From the NCBI RefSeq assembly GCF_036588685.1, contig NC_086383.1:49558448-49622447 (forward strand): a stretch of 64,000 bases of DNA, written 5' to 3'. The translations under genes and the position numbers were made by a program. Of this stretch, positions 1 through 11,650 are shown one piece after another. Under the pieces are notes generated by a model. The model searched no databases and was not told the origin of the DNA. It saw only the letters and a program-made list of their open reading frames with translations. Every line of letters begins with the position of its first letter. Position 1 is the stretch's first letter. This DNA comes from Mytilus trossulus (lineage: Eukaryota; Mollusca; Bivalvia; Mytilida; Mytilidae).

Positions 1-666
1 TTAAGTTTGTATGCCTCTTTTGTCACTAGGGGTCATTTAGTGTTCCTAACTTTAGTTTGCCTCACTTTTACTGTTCTTGAGTTATGCTTCTTTATAACAT
101 TGTATGCAAGAGGGGGCATCATTTGTGTCCCATTGGCACATTCTCCACTTATTGATATCTACAATGAATAGAATGAGAAAAAAAGGGGGGTAATAAAAGA
201 ACTTAGAATACTGTTAAAAAATAATCAATTTGTCCAAGCAAAAGCTTTTTATTGCTGCTCTTCATCTTTATAATTGGACGTTTTAGAATCTAAAAGACTG
301 TGGGATATCTTCTTGTTGGTACCCTAAAAAGAAAATAACTTCACATCATTGGTTGAATTTCCATTGTTGAGCACTTTTATAACCAATCACAACATTTTGG
401 TGTACATTTTTGAAAGTATTACCCAGAATGCATTAGATTCTGAAACATCACATTGCTTTAGGTCTTTTCTAGGGATTTTTTTTCCAGTCAGTGTTGAACA
501 ACAATTGCAATGACTTTAATAGATTTATATTGAACGCATAGAGAAATCTGCCATGGTTACCATAACTTTAAGTAACTTAATAGCTCTAAAACAAAATATG
601 ATAATGTATTGTAAAAAAAAGTATGTGAATGGCATTTACCTAACCTATTGTTTAAATCATTCACAG
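1..666 (+). other. intron of EXOC3 (partial)
   Basis: AT-rich sequence upstream of the first visible EXOC3 exon. No exon was recognised here. It ends in a 3' splice site (ttcacag) at 660-666. The earlier exons of the gene must lie outside the window. Confidence 0.6.
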
Positions 667-3600
667 AAAATTGCAGTTTAAAACTTATGATGAAAGAAAA
701 GCAGCTGCTGAAAAATTGATTAAAGAGGGATCCCAGCTTGGGGAAATTTTCCAGAAATATGGCACTTCTAAAGTAGTAAGTATAAATATAATATGAAAAT
801 AAATTTGGTGCTTGCTTACTGATTTCAAATCAACAGGATGAATAGAAATTCAAACAGTTTAATTTTGTTTTTAGAATGTATAAAATACTGTTGATTTATT
901 TAATTTTGTTGGTACTATTTTCATGGATTGTTGAAAGGTTTTATTTTTGTTGATATTTGTTTTTGAGTCTTTGCCAAAGCCTGACTACAAGCCAATTTGA
1001 AATCCATACTTTATTGTACATTCAATTTAAGGAAATACACAAACAATTGGTTTCCCACAAGAAATGATGAATCCACAGTAATAGTTTGTTTTTTTACCTA
1101 ACAAATATGTTTGAGAATGTATTTTTTTAAACTTCAGGTTGTACGATGTGGAAGAAGGTTCCAATAAAAAAAAAAGTCATCCGTTTTTAGTGATTTCTTC
1201 TTGTTCTTTTTTTTCTCCACTTTGCCAATGATAGATATCCTAACTTTGTGGGGAAAAAACATTGATTTTTATAAAATCTGATTGCAATAATTTGAAAGCA
1301 GTTGCAGGTGAAATGGAATGTCATTTATTACTGTAACAGAAGGAGAAATCTACAAGAGGGTCAAAAGTTGTCATAACAATGTGTTAATTTATGAAATATT
1401 AAAATATGATATTTTATGTTTTTCCTTCCTTTAATAAATCTAAAGTATCTTGAAATTTTTTTTTTGTATTCTTGTAGAGTACTATTTCAATTAAACTCAG
1501 TGTAAAATTTTCAGGGGAAAGTCAATGCAATATCCCTATTGCTGTTAAGGACAGATTATGTGTGAACTCCTCAGACAATTTAAAATTTATGCATTTCTGT
1601 ACATTTCCAACGTCAAAAAGCTTTTGTTATGTCACAGTAAGAGTTGATTGTTCATTGACATCGTTTTAGCCAACTTACCTCAGGTTAACTGCTGTAACTC
1701 ATTAATAAAAAGAATTTGAGATTTATTTATTTGGATAAACAGTTTCGGTACTTAATATTTTGGGTTTACCTTTATAAGAAAAAAATTAATTTGATACAAC
1801 CAAAGTATTCAGTTTAACAGTTGTACATATAGCACAAATGTATAAGTAAAAATATACATTAAAAAACATGTATTTTTAGGGATCTGAGCCAGTAAGTGTA
1901 TATCTTGTTGTATTTCCTAATAAATAATTCCAAAATTTGTATCTGTTTTTGTATTACATTTGGTTTATTATATTTGCTCTTCATTAATTATTTGATTATT
2001 TGTTCATTATGAATATGTCTTTCATAGTTTATGAAATATTCTTGCTTGTTTTAAATTTGTTTGTAAAACAAAAAGATAGGACCAAAACAAATTCTCATCT
2101 TTACTTTTAATTCTGAAATTGCTGCCATGTTTTTGTTATTGTGAAAATGAGTTGTAATTGTAATGATTTTAACTAGCATTTTGTAATTTTTAATTAAGCA
2201 GGATTTTTCTCAATATTACAAAAATTAAAATCATATTTTGGTGTAGAATGTCAAAATTGCAATAATTTCTGAAGTAACTTTTTATTGATTTTTGAGTACA
2301 TATCAATTTTTGATTATTAGGAATAAAAATGATGGTTTGTTTTGGAAACTAATGGATTAGAAATTTTTGAAGAAGAAAATTTCAACTTTATAAAGAAGTT
2401 TATAACTGGGTGTTTAAAATAATGAAGAGAATTACAGTAAATTATAATATAAAGAAGTTCATAACTCAGTGTTTCAAATAATGAAGAGAAATACAGTAAC
2501 TTATAATGTAGTACAAATCAGTCTCTCTGGCATATGTCTGTTGTGCCATGACCTTCAGTGCATGACCTACATATAAAGTCCTTTTATATAACAACATCAT
2601 CTTCTTTTCTTTCACAGAAGTTTCTTCACACATAACAAATAAGTTAATTTTATGCAAATTCATTGTTTAATCAATATTATGCAAATTTATTGTTAAATCA
2701 GCATAATGCAAATTTATTTTAAATCAATGTTATGCAAATTTATTGTTAAATCAGTATAATGCAAATTTATTGTTAAATCAATGTTGTGCAAATTTATTGT
2801 TAAATTAGCATTATGCAAATTTATTGTTAAATCAATATTATGCAAATTTATTGTTAAATCAATATTATGCAAATTTATTGTTAAATCAATATTGTGCAAA
2901 TTTATTGTTAAATCAATCAGAAATGTTGGTGTTTACATCTATTAGAAGTTTAAGTGTATACTGATTTGCATGAAAAAATGAATATTTGTACCAATGTTGT
3001 TTATGTAGAAAATAAATAATAAAATTGATACTTGCATGGCAATCCATTTTTATCAGAAATAAGTTCTATATATATACAGGCCATACCAAAACCTAGAACA
3101 TGCACATTGTACCAACATATTTCTGCAAAGTAGCACTGACCTTTAGCTTATATGATACTTAAATACAAACTTTAAGTGGAAAGTGAATCTGTATATTCTA
3201 TGAAACAGTAACACTTGGTTAAGTTGCTTTTAAAAAAAATATATATATTCAGATGCTTCGGAAATGCATATTTAATAAGCATTTAAAGCTTTTGTGTAAC
3301 ATTTGAGTTAAATGAGATATGGAGCACACATACATGAGACTACAGCCAAAGCAATACGTGTATTGAAGGGTAACATATACTGCATACAAAGCCTTTTTAT
3401 GCCCAACCTATGACTGAGGACATTCATTGGTACATCTGTCTGGAAAATTTAACTCTATAGTGACAAAAAAAAACATGAATGTCTGGAAAAATCCTTGCAT
3501 ATATTTTGATTGAGGTGAACCTCTAATACATGATCAGATATAGAAAAAATAACTTTACCAAGATTTGTTTTAGTTATAATGTGTTGTTTAGAAATTTTTA

Positions 3601-5107
3601 ATGAATAATACATTTTTTATCTGCTACTGTACTCCTATTTTTACAGACACAAAATATTTTCAATGTATTACCTGTACTGGCAGAGTTACTGAAGCTGAAG
3701 GATACATCTATGATATCTTTAGAAATTATGGTAAGCTGACAGTATATAAAATTTGAATATGCATGATTTGCTCATTATGTTATTTTATTGATATATCAGG
3801 TTGAGTATTCCATACTTGAATGAATTAACACATGGGAAATTAAGGAGGGTGAAAGAATGGTATTGGTTTTGGGGTCAAAATGTCAAAGTTCAGAGTCACT
3901 GGTAGAAGTAATAGATTTTTGTGTACGAGGGAAAAGTTCCCAGATGGTAACTTGAGTTTGACTTATTTTATTGTTATAAAACTTGAAATGATTATTTTAT
4001 AATTCAAAATTTCAACAATTTTTTAGGTGAATGGGAATAAAAAAAACAATTAATTCATAAGAATTTAGCATTAATTTTAATTGCAATAAAGAAACTTTTA
4101 TTCTGAAGTTTATAATACTAACCAAATTGCTTTACTGAGGTTATGCCTATAATAAGTATTAGAAATTGTTATTTACATGTATTGTATTAAAGGCATATAA
4201 GTCATTTTGGGGCCCTTTATAGCTTGCTGTTCGTTCGATGTGAGCAAAGGCTCCATGTTGAAGGCCATACTTTAACCTATAATAGTTTACTTTTACAAAT
4301 TATGACTTGGGTGGAGAGTTGTCTCATTGGCACTCATACCACATCTTATATCTATACATGTAAATGCATTTATATCTCTGTATATAGGGAGTAGTAAAGA
4401 AGTACCCTGACATACGTGTAGAACACCTGATCAGTTTGTTGGTATTGAGAGGAGATATGAATAGAGCTGATGCTAGACAGGTAGGGATCATTTTAACACA
4501 TTTGAAAATTCATTAATTTTAAATCATTATTTTGAGCATCACTGAAGAGTCTTTGTAGAGGTGGGTCTGGTGTGAATAAAAAAAAAATCCATCACAGAGA
4601 TATAACTTGGGAATGTTACCAGTAAATTTACATGTGCATATTGTTTACATTGAAATCTGTAGTAACCTTTCATTTGAGGTAGGGGTAGTTAAGAAAATTA
4701 GTGTTAGTATAAAATCTGAGAAGTTCAGGGTATATAAACATTGAAAATATGCCGTAAAGCCCTATATTTTGACCTTTGAAAAAAATTGTGGTGCATATGA
4801 ACTTTCAATTCAATGATAAGAACTTCAAAACTTCATAGTAAAAGTGGTACAGCTTTAGCAGTAAAAGGAGTTCCTATGGGAAATTGCATTGTCAATATTT
4901 ACAGAAATGCAACCTGAAAAGATTTCTAAAATATTTTTCATTATCATCATCATCTTCATCATCATTATCGTCGTCCTCTCATCATCATCATCTTCATCAC
5001 TTCATGTAATTTATTTTCTATTACAGATGGTTCAGGATATTGTTGGAGAAGACGACCCACTACGACCAAAACCCAAAGGCATTTTTTCTGAACTTGCAAT
5101 GTCATAA
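667..5107 (+). CDS. EXOC3: exocyst complex component 3 (Sec6), C-terminal exons
   Basis: This is the 3' part of a spliced gene. Coding exons are 667-775, 3647-3730, 4388-4480 and 5027-5107, with stop TAA at 5105-5107. All junctions are AG/GT (for example donor gtaagt at 776) and phases join without a break. The joined product reads KLQFKTYDERKAAAEKLIKE, then a segment with VLPVLAELLKLKD, then KKYPDIRVEHLISLLVLRGD, ending ...FSELAMS. This follows the C-terminal Sec6 domain of animal EXOC3 segment by segment: an ERK-rich helix, a 'KLTDPSLLYLEV'-like helix and a 'KYPDIRDDHIGALLAVRGD'-like motif. EXOC3 is a core subunit of the octameric exocyst, which tethers secretory vesicles to the plasma membrane. 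The mussel tail ends about 20 residues after the last conserved helix, shorter than the vertebrate tail. The related EXOC3L/TNFAIP2 proteins are less similar. Upstream exons are missing because of the window edge. Confidence 0.85.
2655..2918. repeat. 27-bp minisatellite, about 10 units, in an EXOC3 intron
   Basis: The unit is roughly caaatttattgttaaatcaatattatg. Nine to ten head-to-tail copies occur, with point changes and one 3-base deletion. Almost every unit junction recreates the octamer ATGCAAAT or the variant GTGCAAAT. Because 27 is divisible by three, the minus strand stays open as a repetitive 61-residue frame, which is not a gene. Confidence 0.92.
4203..4360 (-). repeat. dispersed repeat, 'ggccctttatagc...catcttat' family
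   Basis: Starts ggggccctttatagcttgctg and ends in gttgtctcattggcactc...accacatctt. The same core recurs about 13 times in this window in both orientations. Here it sits in the EXOC3 intron before the third visible exon. Confidence 0.75.
4937..5002 (+). repeat. (TCA)n-rich pyrimidine tract upstream of the last EXOC3 exon
   Basis: An imperfect TCA/TCT/TCG trinucleotide run lies 25-90 bases before the 3' splice site at 5026. It extends the pyrimidine-rich region of that acceptor. Confidence 0.75.
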
Positions 5108-5303
5108 CTAGAAAACCAATTCAAGATATAGCAAAATTAAATGAATGTTCTAATTGACAATATATCAAAGAATTTAATTCATAGTGCTTTCTTTATTATT
5201 TAAATTTATTGTCCGAGTTTGCCATCATTTGCTTTTCAATGTTAATAATTGTTTTGTATGTTTGTTATTTCATCAAGTGCAATATTATTGATTATGTATT
5301 TAT

Positions 5304-5309
5304 AATAAA
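5304..5309 (+). promoter_or_regulatory. EXOC3 polyadenylation signal
   Basis: AATAAA about 200 bases after the EXOC3 stop codon, in AT-rich sequence. Position and match to the canonical hexamer are the only evidence. Confidence 0.55.
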
Positions 5310-6000
5310 TATCTAAAACTACAAAATGTTGCAATTAAATTTATGACAGATTCTTCTTCAGGACAAGAAGTTGTGCACTCACTCTTTGTTTTAAGATCTG
5401 AGTAATTTTAGGGGCTTTCCATTTTAAAAACATACTTTGATGTGTTTCTTTTTATATTATTTATATATAAGGTGTGCTAAAACTCTTCGTTTGGATACTC
5501 ACCTATTTTAACTTTTGATTTCAATTGTTCTTCTGATGAATGTCACAGAAGCAAGATATACATCTATGGATGCTTATCTTGTGGCATGGTGAATTATTAG
5601 ATTTCTAAAAAGAGAAGACCTGATCACTTTAAACCTTATATATACAAATGCCTTATGTCTTGCATATGTATGTGATTCTGTACCACATTTATTGAAATTT
5701 TACCTGTCCATGACCTCATTTCATCGATCAACACTCAAAATTGAGATGCCATTATAAGGTCTTTCTTAATTACTTTTTGCAATAGGTCAACTTTATTTGG
5801 TGTATAGATTAATACTTAGTTTTGATCCAATGTGTTTGTTATCTTACAATTATGCTATGTTTGATTAAACAGATATCTATGCTGCTTTATTTTACACTTT
5901 TCCCACTCAAAAAATGCTGCCTGATATATGCAGTTGTCTACCTCTTTACAGTGTTAAGATTATTTTAGCAGAACAGATAATATTGAAAGAAATGATTTTT

Positions 6001-7387
6001 AGCTCACCTGGCATAGCCATGTGAGCTTATGCCATCACTTGGCGTCCGTCGTCGTCCGTCATGCGTCGTCGTCCGTCATGCGTCGTCTGTCGTCGTCTGT
6101 CGTTGTCGTAAACTATTTCAAGAATCTTCTCCTCTGAAACTACTAGGCCAAATAATTCCAAACTTTAACTGAATGTTCCTTAGGGTATCTAGTTTATAAA
6201 TTGTATCCAAAGTTTTGATCTATCAACAAACATGGTCGCCATTGCTAAAAATAGAACATAGGGGTCAAATGCAGTTTTTGGCTTATATCTCAAAAACGAA
6301 AGCATTTAGAGCAAATCTGACTATGGGTAAAAATGTTCATTAGGTCAAGATCTATCCGCCTCTTTCAGATGAATCAAACAACCCATTCTTGGGTTGCTGC
6401 CACTTAATTGGTAATTTTAAGGAAATTTTGCAGTTATTGGTCATTATCTTGAATATTATTATAGATAAAGATAAACTGTAAACAGCAAAAATGATCAGCA
6501 AAGTAAGATCTACAAATAAGTTGATATGACCAAAATTGTCAATTGACCCCTTAAGGGGTTAATGTCCTTTAATGACAATTTTTCACAATTTGTTCATCAT
6601 ATTTGCTAACTTTAAAAAATCTTCTCCTCTAAAACTACTCAACCAAATTCAACCAAACTTCAACTGAATGATCAGTAGGGTGTATAAAATAAAGTTTGTA
6701 TTTTATTTTGTGTTTCGTCAAAAAACATGGCCGTCATGGCTAAAAATAGAACACAGGTTAAAATGCAGTTTTTGGCTTATATCTCAAAAACTCCAGCATT
6801 TAGAGCAAATAAGACATGAAGTTAAAGTATTTATAAGGTCAAGGTCTACCTGTCCTGAAATTTTTAGCAAAATCGGGTAACTGGTTTTGCAGGTATAATG
6901 CCCCTGAATTGATGATTTTATAGAAATTTTGCAGTTTTTGGTTATTATCTTGAATATTATTATAGATACAGATAAACTGTTTTAAAGCAAAAATGTTAAG
7001 CAAAGTAAGATCTACAAATAAAACTGTCAATTGACCCCTTAAGGAGTTATTGCCCTTTAAAGACTTTTTTCACAATTTGTTCATGTTGACTTACTTTAAA
7101 TAATCTTCTCCTTTGAAACTGCTGTATCAATTTCAGCCAAACTTAGGCTAAATGAGTTTCAGAGTATCTAGTATAAATTTTATATTTTATTTCCTTGTAT
7201 GTCAAGAAACATAGCTCCTATGGCTAAAAAAGAACATAGGACAAAATGATTATTTTTTTTTTTGCTTTTGAAGAAAATAGGAGGATTCAAAGAACATTTA
7301 AATCAATTGAAAAGCCAAAATAATCATTGATGACAGATTTAACCAAAAGAATTAAGGTGAGCGATTCCGGCTCTTGAGAGCCTCTTG
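6001..7387 (+). mobile_element. hairpin-ended ~1.3-kb repeat, diverged copy 1
   Basis: Begins AGCTCACctggc and ends gagcctcttg. The 5' end folds into a hairpin (AGCTCAC/GTGAGCT arms plus GGC/GCC inner stem), followed by a GTC-rich run. The body is degenerate ~450-base units containing cttctcctctgaaactac and aaaatagaacatagg. The 3' end has GGTGAGC, the reverse complement of the 5' GCTCACC, and a GGCTC/GAGCC hairpin. No transposase is present. This is the most diverged of the four copies in the window. Confidence 0.8.
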
Positions 7388-8200
7388 TTTAACATTCCAA
7401 ATGAATAGCATTTTGCATTAAAATTGTAAATTAGACTCTTCTTTTTCTTTTTTTTTAATATTTGTAATATCTTATAGAAATTCATACAGTTTCTTTCAGA
7501 ATCGAGTGGTTTATAGTGATTGGGAGTCCAGCCTTTTGTCCCCTCATTTATCTGTCCACCCTTTGTCCGGTCTACAATTCTTCTGTCCAACTTTTGTATC
7601 ACGGAACAGTTTACCAGAAAAGATTGGGACAATTACTAATTTGATAAGTTGCATACTGTTCATCAAAAAGAGATTTAAGTCTGTTTTTAATTGAGAAATT
7701 GATATCATTTACTTCATCAAATAACCGGACCTGTATAAATTTTTCATTGAAGCACCGGTTATGTTTTGCTACCTTGTCTTTCATTTATTTGGATTCTTAT
7801 ATAGCAGGTTGTTTGTTAACACAGGAAGATATATATTGACATGTAAGATATACGGTTCCAAGATTCACATTATTTTATGCTGTTCCATTTTGCCTATAAT
7901 CCATTAGAACTTTCGCAAACACTGATGTAACAACGCTTCAATGTGTCATCAGTATGGACAGCAATTTCTTGGTTCAATAAAGTACACCTGCAACGATTTC
8001 TTCCTATCATTATTTTTGAATGATTTCATTTGTATCCTTGAGGGACAGTATTTCTCTTTCTTATCCATCTGATTGTCAAAACAACGAGCTATGTATTTGT
8101 TTATCTGATCAAATTAAACATATTACTCGTAAAACTGACAGTCTCTTAAATTTGTGTATGCAAGATTAAATGTTTCACTTGTCTTAATCACAATCCCATC
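7388..8200. other. no gene recognised
   Basis: AT-rich sequence between two repeats. Short open frames at 7339-7632 (minus) and 7506-7694 (plus) overlap each other, lack recognisable domains or splice context, and are taken as chance. Confidence 0.5.
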
Positions 8201-8204
8201 CTTA

Positions 8205-8655
8205 TTTTTCCAAAAAGTAAAATCACAAAAATACTGAATTCCGAGGAAAATCAAATAGGAAAGTCCCTATATCAAATGGCAATATCAACAGCTCAAACAC
8301 ACCAAACGAATGGATAACCAAAAGTAAAATCACGAAAATACTGAACTCCGAAGAAAATTCAATCGGAAACGTCCCTAATCACATGGAATAATCAAATGAT
8401 AAAACACATCAAACAAATGGACAAAAACTGTCATATTCCTGAGTTGGTACAGGAATTTTCAAGTGTAGAAAATGGATTGAACCTGGTTTTAAAGCTCCAA
8501 ACCTCTCACTTTTACAACAGTCTCCTCGGATTCCGTTATATTTACAACGATATGTGAACAAAACAGATCTAATAAATAAAATAGTCAAAATATGTCAACA
8601 GTCATACTCCTGACTTGGTACAGGCATTTTGTTATGTAGAAAATCATACAATATC
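8205..8655 (+). repeat. dispersed repeat, 'aaaatcacaaaaatactgaa' family
   Basis: Two adjacent partial copies (starting about 8218 and 8322) contain aatactgaattccgagg, gaaagtccctat and caaacgaatgga. A tail containing gtcatactcctgacttggta follows. A related copy lies at 25,855-26,045. No coding potential. Confidence 0.75.
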
Positions 8656-9534
8656 TTGACGTCAAGTTGAAATAACCAAAAAACGACTTAATATCACCGA
8701 ATCTGTATTTCCAAAACATTGATGAGCTTATTCGTGAGGAGATATTTAACCATAAGCATTATTTAAGAAATAGCCAAATCTGTTAAGATGCATTCTACTT
8801 GAGTTAGTCCGAACCTCAGTTTCTCGGTAATATATTCAGTTATTAATGGGGAATTTAGGATGTTAAACCAACTCGATAGAACAACTTTTATCCAATTGCG
8901 GAAATATAACTCGATATAATACCATGACAAATGTAAAATTCATGTAGTTTTTCCTCTTATTCATCTAGTCAAGTGACAGTAAATGAGATTTGTTTTATGT
9001 TTTGGTCAAATTTTGCAGACTTTGGATCGTTCAACTATAACTGAAAATCGGAAATCTAATGCAGCTTTCTTTTTATTCTCTGAATTATAACTGCATGCAT
9101 TCTTTCAAATTAGGTAAACAAATTTGCATTAAAAGCACCTAAAATCGTTTACACAAAAATTTCCTGTTTATAGATGTACTCAAATAATAATCATTCGAAG
9201 ATGATATTTCAGAAGATGGCTTTTTTGTTATTAAATTTTTGTAAAAAGGTTAAAAAGTATAACAAAGAAGTATAAGGAAATTGAATTTAAATTACTTTTT
9301 TCAGAGTGCAACTAATAAATGAAAACTGGAAAAACCCCTTTTATAAAAGAAATTGGAGAACTTGTTGAAAAGTTGAAATGGTAGATATCTAGTTGTTATA
9401 AATATAAGGCTTATCATAACTGTACTCAAACGAAACACGACTTCGTAATCGAGAAGATAAATAGAAGGCAAATCAACAGCAACTCTACGGGTGAGTTATG
9501 TAAGTAAGAACAACAAAGGCGTCAATGCAGAGCT

Positions 9535-9705
9535 ATTTTACGGTGGCAGTGATGTGTAGGTAGCTGTTCGTGGTAGATGCATTCGACTCCAATCTTAATT
9601 TACAATGATTGTCATTTTTTCAAACGGAGGTCGGTGGTTCTCCCCTGGCTCTCCGGCTTTTTATAGCACAATAGTACTGAGCGTTAACCAAAAATTAATC
9701 AATTA
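9535..9705 (+). repeat. degenerate partial SINE
   Basis: Contains cgactccaatcttaatt, aaacggaggtcggtggttct and ctctccggct. It matches the body of the better-preserved tRNA-derived SINE ending near 17,318, but the tRNA-like head is not recognisable. Confidence 0.5.
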
Positions 9706-10024
9706 ATTACTTAATCACAAGAACACGTCAGTTCTCTTTGTTTGTATGAGTCTATCTGTATCTATAACATGTTCTCATTCTGCAAATGCTTAATTTATGC
9801 AAATTTATATCAGATTTATATTTTGTCAGAGAATGGCTACTTGATATTCGTTTTCAATGCTTATTCATAGAAATGGTGATTTGACACTTTCAGTTAATTT
9901 TGTTGTTATGTTTTCTTTACATAACGTGTATAAACTGTATTACGTGTTAGTTTTTCCTTCAGTATATTTATAGTCAAATAGTTACATATAATACCAGATA
10001 ATATGATTATCCTTCTTCATTTTT

Positions 10025-11343
10025 AGCTCACCTGGCCCGAAGGGCTAAGTGAGCTTTTCTCCTCACTTGGCGTCCGGCGTCCGTCGTCGTCCGTCGTCGT
10101 CCGTCGTCGTCCGTCGTCCTGCGTCCGTCGTCGTTAACTTTTACAAAAATCTTCTCCTCTGAAACTGCTGGGCCAAATTAATCCAAACTTGGCCATAATC
10201 ATCATTTGGGTATCTAGTTTAAAAATTGTGTGGCGTGACCCCGCCAACCAACCAAGATGGCCGCCACGGCTAAAAATAGAACATAGGGATAAAATGCAGT
10301 TTTTGGCTTATATCTCAAAAACCAAAGCATTTAGAGCAAATCTGACATGGGGTAAAAATGTTCACCAGGTCAAGATCTATCTGCCCTGAAATTTTCAGAT
10401 GAATCAGACAACCTGTTGTTGGGTTGCTGCCACTGAATTGGTAATTTTAGGGAAATTTTGCTGTTTTTGGTTATTATCTTGAATATTATTATAGATAGAG
10501 ATAAACTGTTAACAACAATAATGTTCAGCAAAGTAAGATCTACAAATAAGTCAACATAATCAAAGTGGTCAGTTGACCCCTTTAGGAGTTATTGCCCTTT
10601 ATAGTCAATTTTTAACCATTTTTCGTAAATCTTAGTAGTCTTTTACAAAAATCTTCTTCTCTGAAACTACCTGGCCAAATTTAAACAAACTTGTCCGCAA
10701 TCATCATTGGGGTATCTAGTTTAAAAAATGTGTGGCGTGACCCGGCCAACCAACCAAGATGGCCGCCATGGCTAAAAATAGAACATAGGGGTAGAATGCA
10801 GTTTTTGGCTTATAACTCAAAAACCAAAGCATTTAGAGCAAATCTAACAGGGAGTAAAATTGTTTATCAGGTCAAGATCTATCTGCCATGAGATTTTCAG
10901 ATGGATCGGACAAACCGCTGTTTGGTTGATGCCCCTGAATTAGTCATTTTAAGGAAATTTCACCGTTTTTTGTTATTATCTTGAATATTATTATAGATAG
11001 AGATAAACTGTAAAGAGCAACAATGTACAGCAAAGTAAGACTTAAAAATAAGTCAACATGACCTAAATGGTCAATTGACCCCATAGGGAGTTATTGCCCT
11101 TTAAAGTCAATTTTTAACAATTTTCATAAAATTTGTAAATTTTAATTAACATTTTCGACTGAAACTCTTAGGCCAAGTTCAATATAGATAGAATGTTTGT
11201 AAGCAGCAAGAATGTTCAGTAAAGTAAGATGTACAAACACATCACCATCACCAAAACACAATTTTGTCATGAATTCAAATGCGTCCTTTGTTTAATATTC
11301 ACATAGACCAAGGTGAGCGACACAGGCTCTTTGGAGCCTCTAG
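10025..11343 (+). mobile_element. hairpin-ended ~1.3-kb repeat, copy 2
   Basis: Same family as the elements at 43,318 and 59,664. The 5' hairpin has arms AGCTCAC/GTGAGCT with inner stem TGGCCC/GGGCTA (one G:T wobble) and loop GAA, then a GTCCGTCGTC microsatellite. Two tandem ~490-base units follow, each with a gatggccgccacggc-like segment. The 3' end has GGTGAGC, then the AGGCTC/GAGCCT hairpin, then CTAG. The left flank ends in a T run and the right flank begins TT. The recurring 66-residue open frames inside are by-products of repeat conservation. Confidence 0.88.
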
Positions 11344-11357
11344 TTATGTTGTATTTA

Positions 11358-11650
11358 TTACTATTTCCAATAGTTATCAAAGGTACCAGGATTATAATTT
11401 AGTACGCCAGACGCGCGTTCCGTCTTCATAAGACTCATCAGTGACGCTCATATCAAAATAGTTTTAAACCAAACAAATACCAAGTTGAAGAGCATTGAGG
11501 ATCCAAAATTCCAAAAAGTTGTGCCAAATACGGCTAAGGTAATCTTTGCCTGGAATAAGAAAATCCTTAGTTTTTCGAAAAATTCAAAGTTTTGTAAACA
11601 GGAAATTTATAAAAATGACCACATAATTGATATTCATGTCAAAGCTGTTT
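11358..11650 (+). repeat. dispersed repeat with 'tacgccagacgcgcg'
   Basis: Begins tagttatcaaaggtaccagg and contains tacgccagacgcgcgttc, actcatcagtgacgctc, agttgaagagcattgagga and gccaaatacggctaaggta. Related copies lie at 29,940-30,180 and, in tandem, at 36,030-36,780. A short head fragment is at 32,958-32,980. Confidence 0.8.

Noticed and set aside
2714..2899. 61-residue repetitive minus frame
   Set aside because: Produced by the 27-bp minisatellite.
10189..10891. Recurring 66-residue frame seen in the hairpin elements (also 43,444, 59,818 and 60,320)
   Set aside because: Copies 1 and 3 break the frame by frameshift or stop, so the recurrence reflects repeat conservation rather than coding selection.
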